DNA of 64,000 bases. Source: Lachnospiraceae bacterium NK3A20. Lineage in GTDB: Bacteria; Bacillota; Clostridia; Lachnospirales; Lachnospiraceae. The stretch covers positions 1-64,000 of the forward strand of contig FNQX01000008.1 of assembly GCA_900107575.1 (NCBI GenBank), read 5' to 3'. This document shows, piece after piece, positions 7,253-15,741 of the stretch. The notes beneath the pieces are model-generated. The model did no database searches and was not told the origin of the DNA. It saw nothing but the letters and a program-made list of their open reading frames with translations. Every line of letters starts with the position of its first letter. Position 1 is the first letter of the stretch. The translations under genes were made by a program, and so were the position numbers.

Positions 7253-8629
7253 ATGAACAGGAAAATCAGAGAACAATTACAGAAAAATGCGAAGGGACGC
7301 TTGGTGATCCCGCTCATTGTGTTTATCATTGGCTGCATCATCACGATCAGTGCCACATCGGGCGTCTATCATTTCATGGTTTCTGCGCGGAGAACCCGTG
7401 CGCAGGCACTCGCGGACAGTCATGTCCAGTGGTTCCACCAGGTCATTCAGAAGAGAATTGATCTCTCGGACACGTTGTCTGCCCTGATCTATCAGGCGGA
7501 CGGAGACATTGAGGCGGTCGCGCCGACGATTGAGAAAATATACCAGTTCGACGGTGACATGGTGAGTTCCTTCCAGCTGGCGCCGGACGGAAAGGTCTCT
7601 TACATCTATCCCGAAAAGGGGAATGAGGCGGGCTATATTGACCTTTTGAAGGAGCCTGACCGAAAGGTAGAGTCACTGTACGCGAAGAATTCCAAACACA
7701 CGATTGTCGTGGGGCCGTTAGAGCTCAGGCAGGGCGGGGAAGCCATCATCATTCGCAATCCCGTCTACGATGTGGACGAGAGCGGCAGCGAGAACTTCTG
7801 GGGCTTCACTATCGTTATCGCGAACATGGACACGGTGTTCAAGGAAGCAAACCTTGACAACATTGTCCACGAAGGTTATGAATACCGGCTGATCAAGAGA
7901 AACGACGTGATCGGCGATATCATGATCGTAGCCCAGTCATCCGACTGGGACAACAGCAACGCGGAGTCCAGTTCTTTCTCCATTCCAGGATACACAATGA
8001 CCATGTACCTGGAGCCCATCGGGGGCTGGAGCCATTCATGGGGGTATGTCGTTGTCGCGATCATGCTGTCGGGCTTCACGGTACTGACAACACTCCTTGC
8101 CAGGGTACTGCTTACGACCATGAGCATGAACCGCGTTCTCACCGAGGTGTCCGTCACCGACTCCCTGACCGGCATCCGAAACCGGTTCAGTCTGCGGCAC
8201 GATTTCGACGATTACAGGGGACAGAACGTCGTCGTCATGATGCTGGACATTGATGATTTTAAACAGTACAACGACAACTACGGTCATGAGATTGGCGACA
8301 CCGTCCTGCAACTCGTCGCGGAAAGGCTCTCTGCCGATTTCATGGGAGATAAGATCTACCGCTACGGAGGCGACGAATTCCTTGTGATCTCTACCGTGGG
8401 GCCTGCTGTTTTCGCGGAGCGTGTGGAAGCGCTGCGCCAGGATGTGCGGAATATTACGCTGGAAGGCGCGCTGCGGCGCGTGACGATCAGTGTCGGCTTC
8501 GTCTACGGAAACTGCCGGGAGAACGAGGACCTTCGCAATATGCTCAAGGAAGCTGACGCGCAACTCTATGTCTCGAAGAACGAGGGCAAAGACAGGATCA
8601 GTGGCAAAGCGTTCCGTAAGGAGGGGTAA
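7253..8629 (+). CDS. Membrane-bound diguanylate cyclase (GGDEF) with extracytoplasmic sensor
   Basis: Makes cyclic-di-GMP from two GTP. The 458-residue protein has an N-terminal TM helix (about 16-38), a roughly 220-residue extracytoplasmic domain resembling CHASE sensors (with IIIRNPVYDVD and FWGFTIVIANM), a second TM helix (about 260-283), and a C-terminal GGDEF domain starting at TDSLTGIRNR with an intact RYGGDEF signature at about 370-376. No RxxD inhibitory site is seen at the usual place before GGDEF. No EAL domain is attached. The start is uncertain: ATG 7253 (MNRKIREQL) has a poor ribosome site and a TTG at 7202 is in frame. Monocistronic, unrelated to its neighbours. Confidence 0.93.
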   Translation: MNRKIREQLQKNAKGRLVIPLIVFIIGCIITISATSGVYHFMVSARRTRAQALADSHVQWFHQVIQKRIDLSDTLSALIYQADGDIEAVAPTIEKIYQFDGDMVSSFQLAPDGKVSYIYPEKGNEAGYIDLLKEPDRKVESLYAKNSKHTIVVGPLELRQGGEAIIIRNPVYDVDESGSENFWGFTIVIANMDTVFKEANLDNIVHEGYEYRLIKRNDVIGDIMIVAQSSDWDNSNAESSSFSIPGYTMTMYLEPIGGWSHSWGYVVVAIMLSGFTVLTTLLARVLLTTMSMNRVLTEVSVTDSLTGIRNRFSLRHDFDDYRGQNVVVMMLDIDDFKQYNDNYGHEIGDTVLQLVAERLSADFMGDKIYRYGGDEFLVISTVGPAVFAERVEALRQDVRNITLEGALRRVTISVGFVYGNCRENEDLRNMLKEADAQLYVSKNEGKDRISGKAFRKEG

Positions 8630-8732
8630 CAGCGCAATTTGCAATATTTTTTCGCAATTTTTGTCAAAATTCTTCGGTAGTTTTGTGGCATGATATTCGT
8701 TAGGATAGCATTGATTGGGAGGTGCGAAAATT

Positions 8733-10211
8733 ATGCTGTACATAGGCGTAGATCTGGGAACGAGCGCTGTCAAGCTCCTTCTCATGGATGAGCTGGGGCA
8801 AATCCAGAAGATCGTCTCCAAAGAGTATCCTCTGTCTTTCCCGAAGCCTGGCTGGTCGGAGCAGAATCCTGCCGACTGGTACAATGAGACCATGGCTGGT
8901 CTGTCCGAGCTGTTGGAGGGTGCGGACAGAGAGAAGGTAGCCGGAATTTCCTTCGGCGGTCAGATGCACGGACTTGTCATTCTGGATCAGAACGACAATG
9001 TCATCCGTCCGGCAATTCTCTGGAACGATGGCAGAACGACGAAACAGGTGGAATATCTCAACGAGACGATCGGCGAAGAGAAGATTGCAGCGTACACGGG
9101 GAACATCGCCTTCGCGGGCTTCACGGCGCCGAAAATTCTCTGGGTCAGGGAGAATGAGCCGGAGAACTTTGCAAAGATTGTGAAGATCATGCTCCCGAAG
9201 GACTACCTTGCTTATCGGCTGACGGGGACGTTCTGCACAGATGTTTCCGACGCGTCCGGTATGCTTCTCCTCGACGTGAAGAACCGGAAGTGGTCGAAAG
9301 AGATGCTGGATCTTTGCGGCATTACGGAGGATCAGCTTCCGAAACTCTATGAGTCATATGAGAAGGTGGGCCTGCTGAAAAAGGAAGCGGCAGATCAGCT
9401 GGGTCTCTCTGACCACGTGATCGTGGCTGCAGGCGCGGGCGACAATGCGGCAGCGGCTGTCGGCACCGGCACAGTCGGCGACAACAAGTGCAACATCTCT
9501 CTTGGCACGAGCGGCACGATCTTCATCTCTTCGGAGAAGTTCGGCGATCTCACAAACCACGCGGTTCACAGTTTCTGTCACGCGGATGGTCACTATCACC
9601 TGATGGGTTGCATGCTGTCGGCGGCATCCTGCAACAAGTGGTGGATGGATGAGATCTTAAAGACGAAGGATTACAGCGGCGAACAGGCACCGATTGGCGA
9701 TGAGAAGCTCGGCAATAACCACGTCTTCTTCCTGCCGTATCTTATGGGTGAGCGTTCTCCGTGGAACAACCCGGATGCGAGAGCGACCTTCACCGGCATC
9801 ACCATGGATACGACGAGGGAGGATCTCACGCAGGCGGTTCTCGAGGGCGTTGCCTTCGCGACGAGAGATATGTATGAGGCGGCAAAGGATGCGGGGGTAT
9901 CCGTTGACCGCACGATGATCTGCGGCGGCGGTGCGAAGAGCCCGCTCTGGCGCAGGATGATCGCCAATGTCCTCAATATGAAGGTGGATGTGCCTGCCTG
10001 TGAAGAGGGCCCCGGTATGGGCGGCGCGATGCTCGCCATGGTGGCGAACGGGGAATATGCCAGCGTGGAAGCTGCGGCTGCGGCCATCGTGAAGGTAGAC
10101 AAGACGATCGAGCCGGATCCGGAGATTGCGGCAAGGTATGAGAGAAAATACCAGGAGTTCAGGACACTGTATCCTGCCCTCCGCCCGGTATTCGATGTCA
10201 TTACTAAATAA
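8733..10211 (+). CDS. xylB: FGGY-family carbohydrate kinase, xylulokinase-like
   Basis: Phosphorylates a ketopentose (D-xylulose by similarity) with ATP. The 492-residue protein starts at ATG 8733 (MLYIGVDLGTSAVKLLLMDE) behind GGGAGGTG and has the family features: the N-terminal phosphate loop DLGTSAVK, GISFGGQMHGLVILD, and the C-terminal GGGAKSPLWRRMIANV adenosine loop. Sequence flow is XylB-like, but FGGY members differ in substrate and no xylose isomerase (xylA) is nearby. It is followed by a cupin-like protein and a FucI-superfamily isomerase, so D-ribulose or a related ketose is also possible. Confidence 0.88.
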   Translation: MLYIGVDLGTSAVKLLLMDELGQIQKIVSKEYPLSFPKPGWSEQNPADWYNETMAGLSELLEGADREKVAGISFGGQMHGLVILDQNDNVIRPAILWNDGRTTKQVEYLNETIGEEKIAAYTGNIAFAGFTAPKILWVRENEPENFAKIVKIMLPKDYLAYRLTGTFCTDVSDASGMLLLDVKNRKWSKEMLDLCGITEDQLPKLYESYEKVGLLKKEAADQLGLSDHVIVAAGAGDNAAAAVGTGTVGDNKCNISLGTSGTIFISSEKFGDLTNHAVHSFCHADGHYHLMGCMLSAASCNKWWMDEILKTKDYSGEQAPIGDEKLGNNHVFFLPYLMGERSPWNNPDARATFTGITMDTTREDLTQAVLEGVAFATRDMYEAAKDAGVSVDRTMICGGGAKSPLWRRMIANVLNMKVDVPACEEGPGMGGAMLAMVANGEYASVEAAAAAIVKVDKTIEPDPEIAARYERKYQEFRTLYPALRPVFDVITK

Positions 10212-10245
10212 TCGTCACAAAATAAATAAGAGAAAGCAGGGGATT

Positions 10246-10893
10246 ATGAAATTATTTAACGTTACGGATCCTGAGTTCCGGGAATACGGCCGCGTTATTG
10301 AAGGGCTGGACACGGCAGAGCTCATTGACGAGATGAAGAAGACTGACTGCCCGGAAGACGGTACGATCTACGTCGCCTCGGACAAGAAGCTTGAGAAGCT
10401 CCCGATTTACAATGAGCTGAAAGATGATCTCTGGGGCGGACTTCCCGTAGAGATCGGCTACTGCAACGGACACAATACGAAGCTGAACGGCCTCGAATAT
10501 CATCGCAACAGTGAAATCAATATTCCGGTCGGCGGCAACATGATCCTGCTCCTCGCAAGGCAGCAGGACATCACGAAAGAGCACACGCTCGATACCGCGA
10601 CCTGCAAGGCGTTCCTCGTTCCCGAGAACACCATGGTCGAAGTGTATGCGACGAGTCTTCACTACGCGCCGTGCCAGACGAGCGATGCGGGCTTCCGCTG
10701 CGTTGTCATCCTGCCTTACGGCACGAATTTCGATCTTTCACAGAAGCTTGAGAAAAAAACGGGCGAAGAGCCGCTCCTTGCCGCGGTCAACAAGTGGCTG
10801 ATCGGACACCCCGAAGGCGGCTGTGCGGAAGGCACGTTCCTCGGCCTTGTCGGCAAGAATCTCGATACGAGCGAAGACCTCGATAGAGAGTAG
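10246..10893 (+). CDS. Cupin-like protein resembling DUF4867
   Basis: A 215-residue protein I associate with the uncharacterised DUF4867 family. Start ATG 10246 (MKLFNVTDPEFREYG) with GCAGGGG upstream; 34 bases after xylB. It contains a cupin-like core: GLEYHRNSEINIPVGG (about 84-99) offers His and Glu ligands and SLHYAPCQ (about 141-148) another His, the spacing of a metal site in cupin sugar isomerases such as D-lyxose isomerase. Between kinase and isomerase genes it is a good candidate for a sugar isomerase, mutarotase or epimerase step, but that is inference. Confidence 0.7.
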   Translation: MKLFNVTDPEFREYGRVIEGLDTAELIDEMKKTDCPEDGTIYVASDKKLEKLPIYNELKDDLWGGLPVEIGYCNGHNTKLNGLEYHRNSEINIPVGGNMILLLARQQDITKEHTLDTATCKAFLVPENTMVEVYATSLHYAPCQTSDAGFRCVVILPYGTNFDLSQKLEKKTGEEPLLAAVNKWLIGHPEGGCAEGTFLGLVGKNLDTSEDLDRE

Positions 10894-10949
10894 CCATATT
10901 CTTGCCCAAAGTCGACAAAATGTGTATAGTTTATATCAAAAGATATCGT

Positions 10950-10955
10950 TATAAT
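10950..10955 (+). promoter_or_regulatory. Possible -10 element for the isomerase gene
   Basis: A perfect TATAAT at 10950-10955 lies in the 133-nt gap ahead of the isomerase gene, but no good -35 stands 16-18 bases upstream. A small palindrome, ATATC-aaaa-GATAT (about 10933-10946), overlaps the spacer and could be an operator. Suggestive only. Confidence 0.35.
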
Positions 10956-11026
10956 GTGTCTCATGGGCCCGTCGCAATGAATGGCCAGGCCTGCTATTTA
11001 CACCTGATTCAGGAGGATAATGAACT

Positions 11027-12586
11027 ATGACTAGCAATGTTCCCGTAGTTAAGGTAGGTATTGTTGCCGTCAGCCGTGACTGTTTCCCTGCGCCCCTTGC
11101 AGTGAACAGAAGAAAGGCTGTCGTAGAAGCTTACAAGAAAAAATACGGTGATGCTGACATTTATGAGTGTCCGATCACGATCGTGGAATCCGAGATCGAC
11201 ATGGTGAACGCGCTCGCGGATGTCAAGGCACACGACTGTAACGCACTGTGCGTATACCTCGGCAACTTCGGGCCGGAAATCTCCGAGACTCTGCTCGCGA
11301 AGCATTTCGACGGCCCCAGAATGTTCTGCGCGGCAGCCGAGGAAGGCTCCAACACGCTGGGCATTGAGGGCAGAGGCGACGCTTACTGCGGCATGCTGAA
11401 TGCTTCCTACAACCTGGCACTGCGCAACACAAAGGCATACATTCCGGAATATCCGGTCGGCGACGCGGAAGACTGCGCTGATATGATCCATGATTTCCTG
11501 CCGATCGCAAGGGTCAGAATCGGCCTGGACAATCTGAAGATTATTTCCTTCGGACCGCGCCCTCAGAACTTCCTCGCATGCAATGCGCCGATCAAGCAGC
11601 TCTACAACCTGGGCGTAGAGATCGAAGAGGAGTCCGAGCTCGACCTGTACGAGGCTTATCAGAAGCATTACGCTCCCGAGAACTTCGAACTCGACGCTGC
11701 TGTTGTTGAGAAACAGAACAAGGAAATCGCCGAGATCAAGGCTGACATGATGAACGAGCTGAACATCGCGGCAGACAAGATGACGGACGCGCAGTCCAAG
11801 ATGCTCGACAAGTTCGCGGCTTACGAGGCAACCCTCGTTGACTGGGTAGAGGAGCACAAGGGCTATCGCAAATATGTAGCGCTCACCACAAAGTGCTGGC
11901 CTGCATTCGAGGATATGTTCCGCTTCGTTCCCTGCTTCGTCAACTCCAGACTCACCGGCAGAGGCATCCCGGTATCCTGCGAAGTTGATATCTACGGCGC
12001 ACTCTCCGAGTATATCGGCTGGTGCATCAGCGGAGAGCCTGTCACCCTGCTCGATATCAACAACTCTGTACCGAAGGATATGTACAAGAACGACATCCAG
12101 GGCAAGTTCGATTACAAGTTCACGGATACCTTCATGGGCTTCCACTGCGGCAACACCTGCAGCAGCAAGCTGAACGCACCTCACATCGGCTACCAGAAGA
12201 TCATGGCGAACACACACCCGAAGGAGTGGTGCGACGGAACCATGGAGGGCGATATCAAGGAAGGCGACATCACGTTCTACAGACTGCAGTCCACGGCTGA
12301 CGGCAAGCTCCGCGCTTACGCAGCAGAGGGAGAGGTTCTCCCGGTTGCGACAAGATCGTTCGGTTCCATCGGCGTATTCGCAATCCACGAGATGGGAAGA
12401 TTCTACCGCTACGAGCTGATCGGCAAGAACTATCCTCACCACGGCGCGGTAATGTTCGGCCACTTCGGTAAGGCGCTGTATGAGGCTCTGAAGTACATCG
12501 GCGTAGATCCCACCGAGATCGGCTACAACCATCCCGTTGGAGACCGCTACGTTGACGAGAATCCCTTCTCCGCACCGTTCTGCTGA
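11027..12586 (+). CDS. L-fucose/L-arabinose isomerase superfamily protein
   Basis: Aldose-ketose isomerase of the FucI/AraA fold. The 519-residue product starts at ATG 11027 with an AGGAGG site. It begins KVGIVAVSRDCFPAPLAVNR, as in the FucI-related COG2407 group, and has SCEVDIYGALSEYIGW (about 317-332), the Glu/Asp metal-binding segment of the superfamily, and GFHCGNTCSSKL further on. It is about 70 residues shorter than classical FucI (about 590), so the substrate is not settled: L-fucose, D-arabinose or another aldose are candidates. Next to an FGGY kinase and near a class II aldolase, it probably starts a pentose or deoxyhexose route. Confidence 0.85.
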   Translation: MTSNVPVVKVGIVAVSRDCFPAPLAVNRRKAVVEAYKKKYGDADIYECPITIVESEIDMVNALADVKAHDCNALCVYLGNFGPEISETLLAKHFDGPRMFCAAAEEGSNTLGIEGRGDAYCGMLNASYNLALRNTKAYIPEYPVGDAEDCADMIHDFLPIARVRIGLDNLKIISFGPRPQNFLACNAPIKQLYNLGVEIEEESELDLYEAYQKHYAPENFELDAAVVEKQNKEIAEIKADMMNELNIAADKMTDAQSKMLDKFAAYEATLVDWVEEHKGYRKYVALTTKCWPAFEDMFRFVPCFVNSRLTGRGIPVSCEVDIYGALSEYIGWCISGEPVTLLDINNSVPKDMYKNDIQGKFDYKFTDTFMGFHCGNTCSSKLNAPHIGYQKIMANTHPKEWCDGTMEGDIKEGDITFYRLQSTADGKLRAYAAEGEVLPVATRSFGSIGVFAIHEMGRFYRYELIGKNYPHHGAVMFGHFGKALYEALKYIGVDPTEIGYNHPVGDRYVDENPFSAPFC

Positions 12587-12599
12587 TTGATCTGACGGT

Positions 12600-12678
12600 A
12601 TCTGTTCGGCACAGCCCGAAGCAAAAGCCCAGGGGCTTGCTGCTGAAGGTGTGTCAAAGCAGATATTCAACAGGTATG
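12600..12678 (+). repeat. Dispersed intergenic repeat, copy A
   Basis: Shares a nearly unbroken run ACAGCCCGAAGCAAAAGCCC plus AGGGGCTT(T)GCTGCT, and then AGATATTCA(A/G)CAGG, with copy B at 62240-62320. The core TGTTC..ACAGCCCGAAGC also recurs at 16470 and 52637. Located just after the isomerase gene and before its terminator. Confidence 0.7.
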
Positions 12679-12710
12679 GCACACAGAGTCGAATATCTAA
12701 GCTATAATGA

Positions 12711-12740
12711 ATCCCGACTGCTCCGGCAGCCGGGATTTTG
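12711..12740 (+). terminator. Rho-independent terminator after the isomerase gene
   Basis: ATCCCG-a-CTGC (12711-12721), a 4-base loop, then GCAG-c-CGGGAT (12726-12736) followed by TTTTG. A textbook stem closing the kinase-cupin-isomerase transcript. Confidence 0.8.
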
Positions 12741-12829
12741 TGCGATAAGGTTTTCTGCGCATTCGATGATAGATTGGAGTATAACTGCCGCGCCCTACGC
12801 GGGCAGGGATTCCATAGAATAGAGGTTTT

Positions 12830-13729
12830 ATGATTCACGACAGAATTGACATCAGAACGGAAGGCTCCGAAGCCTGTGTGCATCTGGATACCTATATCCT
12901 GAATATTACGGATATCTTCAGAACACAGGCGAGACCGCTGATCATTGTGGTGCCGGGAGGTGGCTATGCCCACACTTCCGACCGCGAGGCGGAGCCGATC
13001 GCGCTGACATTAAATGCCATGGGTTACCACGCAGCGGTGCTTCGTTACAGCTGCGCTCCGGCAAGATTCCCTGTGCAGCTCATTGAGCTTGCGAAATCTC
13101 TCCGGTTCCTTCGTGAGCAGGCAGCCTCATGGAAAATCAGACCTGATAAAATTGGTGTGCTGGGCTTTTCTGCAGGGGCACATCTGGCCGCCTGCCTTGG
13201 TTGCTATTATGATACACTCTGGCTGCGGGAAGCGGTTGAGAGCAAAACTTCTTCGATGACTTCCAAGGCAATTTCCCTGGTGAGTGGCACTGCACAGGCT
13301 GCTCCGGCGCCTGACAGCTATAGCCTGCGACCTGACTGCGAGATCCTCTGTTACCCTGTGATCACGGCGGGAGAATATGCCCATCGAGGCTCATTCGACA
13401 ATCTCCTGGGACCGGAGCGGTGCGAAGATCGCGCCTGGCTGGATCGCATGTCGATCGAGCGACAGGTGAAAACGGATTTTCCGAAGACTTTCCTCTGGCA
13501 TACGATGGACGATCATTCCGTACCGGTGCAGAATTCCCTGCTCATGGCACAGGCGCTCGCCGCGGCAGGCATTTCCTGTGAATATCATCTGTTCGAACAT
13601 GGCACGCACGGACTGGGCCTTGCTGACTGGCGGACACATTCCGGTGTAGGCGATGAGGTTTCGGAGGGTGCTGCCATCTGGCCGGAGCTGCTGCGAACTT
13701 GGCTGGACCGGTGGGCGGTGGAAGATTGA
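12830..13729 (+). CDS. Alpha/beta hydrolase, esterase/acetyl-xylan-esterase-like
   Basis: A 299-residue serine hydrolase without a signal peptide, so cytoplasmic. The oxyanion segment VVPGGGYAHTSDREAEP (about 45-61), the nucleophile elbow GVLGFSAGAHLAA (Ser near 110), an acid in MDDHSVPVQNS and the His in EHGTHGLGLA form a complete triad. This pattern is typical of small esterases that deacetylate oligosaccharides (COG0657/COG1506 types). It follows the sugar isomerase operon after a terminator, with its own AGAGG ribosome site, and probably removes acyl groups from imported sugars. The true substrate is unknown. Confidence 0.85.
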   Translation: MIHDRIDIRTEGSEACVHLDTYILNITDIFRTQARPLIIVVPGGGYAHTSDREAEPIALTLNAMGYHAAVLRYSCAPARFPVQLIELAKSLRFLREQAASWKIRPDKIGVLGFSAGAHLAACLGCYYDTLWLREAVESKTSSMTSKAISLVSGTAQAAPAPDSYSLRPDCEILCYPVITAGEYAHRGSFDNLLGPERCEDRAWLDRMSIERQVKTDFPKTFLWHTMDDHSVPVQNSLLMAQALAAAGISCEYHLFEHGTHGLGLADWRTHSGVGDEVSEGAAIWPELLRTWLDRWAVED

Positions 13730-13790
13730 TATTGTAATCTTTAAAAGACTTGGAAATACTGCGACGAGAGAATTGAGGAAGGATAAGAGT

Positions 13791-14249
13791 ATGACGTATA
13801 CCACAAACAATGAACTGGAGCACTTCGCCTTTGATGAGGCTGTCGTGGACAATATCCGCAGAAGCTTTGGCGGGGATGCTGTCCATGTGATCCTTGATAA
13901 TGTCAGAATTTTGCCCGAAAACAGCTGCAACCGCGATATCCGGACAATGCGGACGAACGGACTGGATCTGCAGCTGCTGGACGCCAAAATTGAGAATATT
14001 GTGGAAGAGGGCTATCAGCTCTATGATGCTGACTTTAAGCCATATAAAAGGGTAGAGGACAGGGATCTGCCGCCGGAAGAGATTGACGACATGCTCGTGA
14101 AACTGCGCGGCTGGCAGCTGGATAATATCACGCAGGAAGGCCAGCTGATCACTGTGCATCTTCGCGGGGATGATCATACTTTCCGCGTGGAAATTGAAGT
14201 GAAGGGCGGCTCAACGCAGAGCTGGGAGAGATTCATGACGCTGGATTGA
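13791..14249 (+). CDS. Conserved-looking hypothetical protein
   Basis: I do not recognise this 152-residue protein. It starts at ATG 13791 (MTYTTNNELEHFAFDE) behind GAGGAAGGA. No TM segment or signal is present; it is acidic, with a predicted mixed helix-strand N-terminal half and a C-terminal strand-rich part (LITVHLRGDD, HTFRVEIEVKGG). Codon use matches its neighbours, which favours a real gene. Its 3' end overlaps the convergent aldolase gene by 17 bases. Confidence 0.7.
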   Translation: MTYTTNNELEHFAFDEAVVDNIRRSFGGDAVHVILDNVRILPENSCNRDIRTMRTNGLDLQLLDAKIENIVEEGYQLYDADFKPYKRVEDRDLPPEEIDDMLVKLRGWQLDNITQEGQLITVHLRGDDHTFRVEIEVKGGSTQSWERFMTLD

Positions 14250-15378
14250 GGTTTGTGTCGATAAGATGCGCATAGTGCCGGACGTAGTTCTCCCTGTCAA
14301 TCTCCGCATTGTCCGGATGGACAGGCGTAACGGGAATTCCAGCGTAAAACAGCAGGGCTGTCATGCAGTTTTTCTCCAGCACGATACGCACTGCCTCCAC
14401 GTCGGATGGTGAATCGGCCGCACACAGCGCGCCGCGTCCCTGCAATATGACGGCATTGCGATCCGCAAGTCCCACCGCGGTTTCAATCTGGCTGGGATTG
14501 GCCTTGAGGACGCGGAGTGTGACACCGATATCGGAAGCGCAGTCATCGAGATACGGCGGCAATTCGCCTTCCCCGGCGATCCGGCTCAGCTGCAGCGTGA
14601 ATGGCCACTGTGCGTGCACAGCGTAAAGGGGTTTGCCGACTGTTGCAGCTCCTGTGGAATCACCTGATTGAAGGGCAGGAAGAGACTGCGTTATCGCCTG
14701 TGGTACAAGGTGAGGCTCTTCATAACTTGCCTGATAATGCTCGAACATATTCATGGTTTCCTGCGGCACGCCTTCCGGGAACATGTCTCCGACAAGCTGC
14801 CGATAGCGCCTTGCTGCAATATTTTCCAGCGCGAGCGCATCCGCGAAGGCATGGTCATAGTCAGTATCAAAGGTGACGATCCCGTGGTTTCTCATCAGTA
14901 CGGCATGACAGCCATCAGCACTGCGTAAGGCGCTGGTAACCGCATGATTCAGCTGTTCTGAGCCGTTGAGACCATATTCTGCACAGGGGACAATATCCCC
15001 GAGTCTTTCGGATACGTCCGCATCCATCTTGCGGATATCCGCAATGGGCTCACCCGTCACAGAGAGTGCGGAAGCGTAGTTCTGATGTGTGTGAATGATG
15101 AAGGAGACATCCGGCCGCTCACGGTAGATTGCGGCGTGCATCCCGCTCTCCGAAGAAGGCCTGATCTGTCCCTCATAAGAAAGGTCTGCAATATTGACAG
15201 TTACAATATCTTTCGGCGTCAGCGTACCGTAGGCTCTGCCGCTGGGCGTTACCACGAATTGCGTCTCGGAGATTCTGGCACTGATGTTACCCCAGGTGCG
15301 GGCGATCAGCCCTGTTCTCTGGAGTGCGAGCCCCGCCGCAATGACCTGCTGTTGCAACCGTGTGATATTCTGATCCAT
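14233..15378 (-). CDS. Class II aldolase/adducin-family protein with degenerate second domain
   Basis: Start ATG 15378 (MDQNITRLQQQVIAAGLAL) with GAAAGG upstream, 381 residues. Residues 1-210 form a class II (fuculose/rhamnulose-1-phosphate type) aldolase domain: NISARI substrate loop, catalytic Glu in PSSESGMHAA, metal ligands HTH in IIHTHQNYASA (about 93-95) and the third His in MRNHGIVTF (about 162). Residues 270-381 look like a truncated repeat of the same fold: NAVILQGRGAL parallels HAVLMRNHGIV but has lost the metal His. It may split a ketose-1-phosphate made by the nearby kinase, but lies on the other strand. Confidence 0.83.
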   Translation of the reverse strand: MDQNITRLQQQVIAAGLALQRTGLIARTWGNISARISETQFVVTPSGRAYGTLTPKDIVTVNIADLSYEGQIRPSSESGMHAAIYRERPDVSFIIHTHQNYASALSVTGEPIADIRKMDADVSERLGDIVPCAEYGLNGSEQLNHAVTSALRSADGCHAVLMRNHGIVTFDTDYDHAFADALALENIAARRYRQLVGDMFPEGVPQETMNMFEHYQASYEEPHLVPQAITQSLPALQSGDSTGAATVGKPLYAVHAQWPFTLQLSRIAGEGELPPYLDDCASDIGVTLRVLKANPSQIETAVGLADRNAVILQGRGALCAADSPSDVEAVRIVLEKNCMTALLFYAGIPVTPVHPDNAEIDRENYVRHYAHLIDTNLNPAS

Positions 15379-15425
15379 GAAATTGACCTTTCGTGAGCGT
15401 GTACCTAACATTGATATTGCCTGGG

Positions 15426-15482
15426 GAGCATGAACCTCGTCCTCACCGAGGTATCTTCGGCGTTGACTCCCTGATTGGCGTA
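15426..15482 (+). pseudogene. Decayed fragment of a GGDEF gene
   Basis: GAGCATGAACCTCGTCCTC and following bases resemble 8122-8178 of the intact diguanylate cyclase (coding SMNRVLTEV..DSLTG): about 43 of 54 aligned positions are identical, with a 2-base insertion and an in-frame stop. Nothing recognisable extends on either side. It looks like a relic of a paralogous cyclase. Confidence 0.45.
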
Positions 15483-15585
15483 GAAGTGTACCTCAAGGTT
15501 ACCACAATGGCGGCTATGAGACCAGCGTACCGTATGCACCGGTTCAAAGTTATGAAGGCCGTGTTGTCTTTGGGCAATTGCATTC

Positions 15586-15640
15586 ATAACCTTGCGGTTT
15601 CCCAAGTCCCTTTACGGCACGGCCAACCGCAGGGGTATAA
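15586..15640. repeat. Degenerate fragment of the giant-palindrome repeat family
   Basis: CCTTTACGGCACGGCCAACC and the following GCAGGGGTATA match the right arm of the element at 21114-21415 (CTTTACGGCACGACGGACC, GCAAGGGTATA). GCGGTT/AACCGC at 15594-15629 keeps a small stem. The 363-nt gap 15379-15741 otherwise contains the GGDEF relic and a TATAAT at 15661 flanked by TAGTCTA/TAGACTA. Confidence 0.5.
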
Positions 15641-15741
15641 CTGCGTGAGCACGCATAGTCTATAATTTAATTTGTAGACTAATATGAGTAAAGACTTTGA
15701 ACAGTGGCCTTATACGGAAACTTATTTAACGGAGATTTATC

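Noticed and set aside
8635-8732. Sigma-54 or CcpA-type control site ahead of xylB
   Set aside because: GTGGCATGATATTCG lacks the GC of a -12 element, and no clear cre palindrome is seen; the -35 candidate TTGTCA has no fitting -10.
11009-12973. Long open frame antisense to the isomerase gene
   Set aside because: It runs through the real gene and its terminator and has no family resemblance; a composition artefact.
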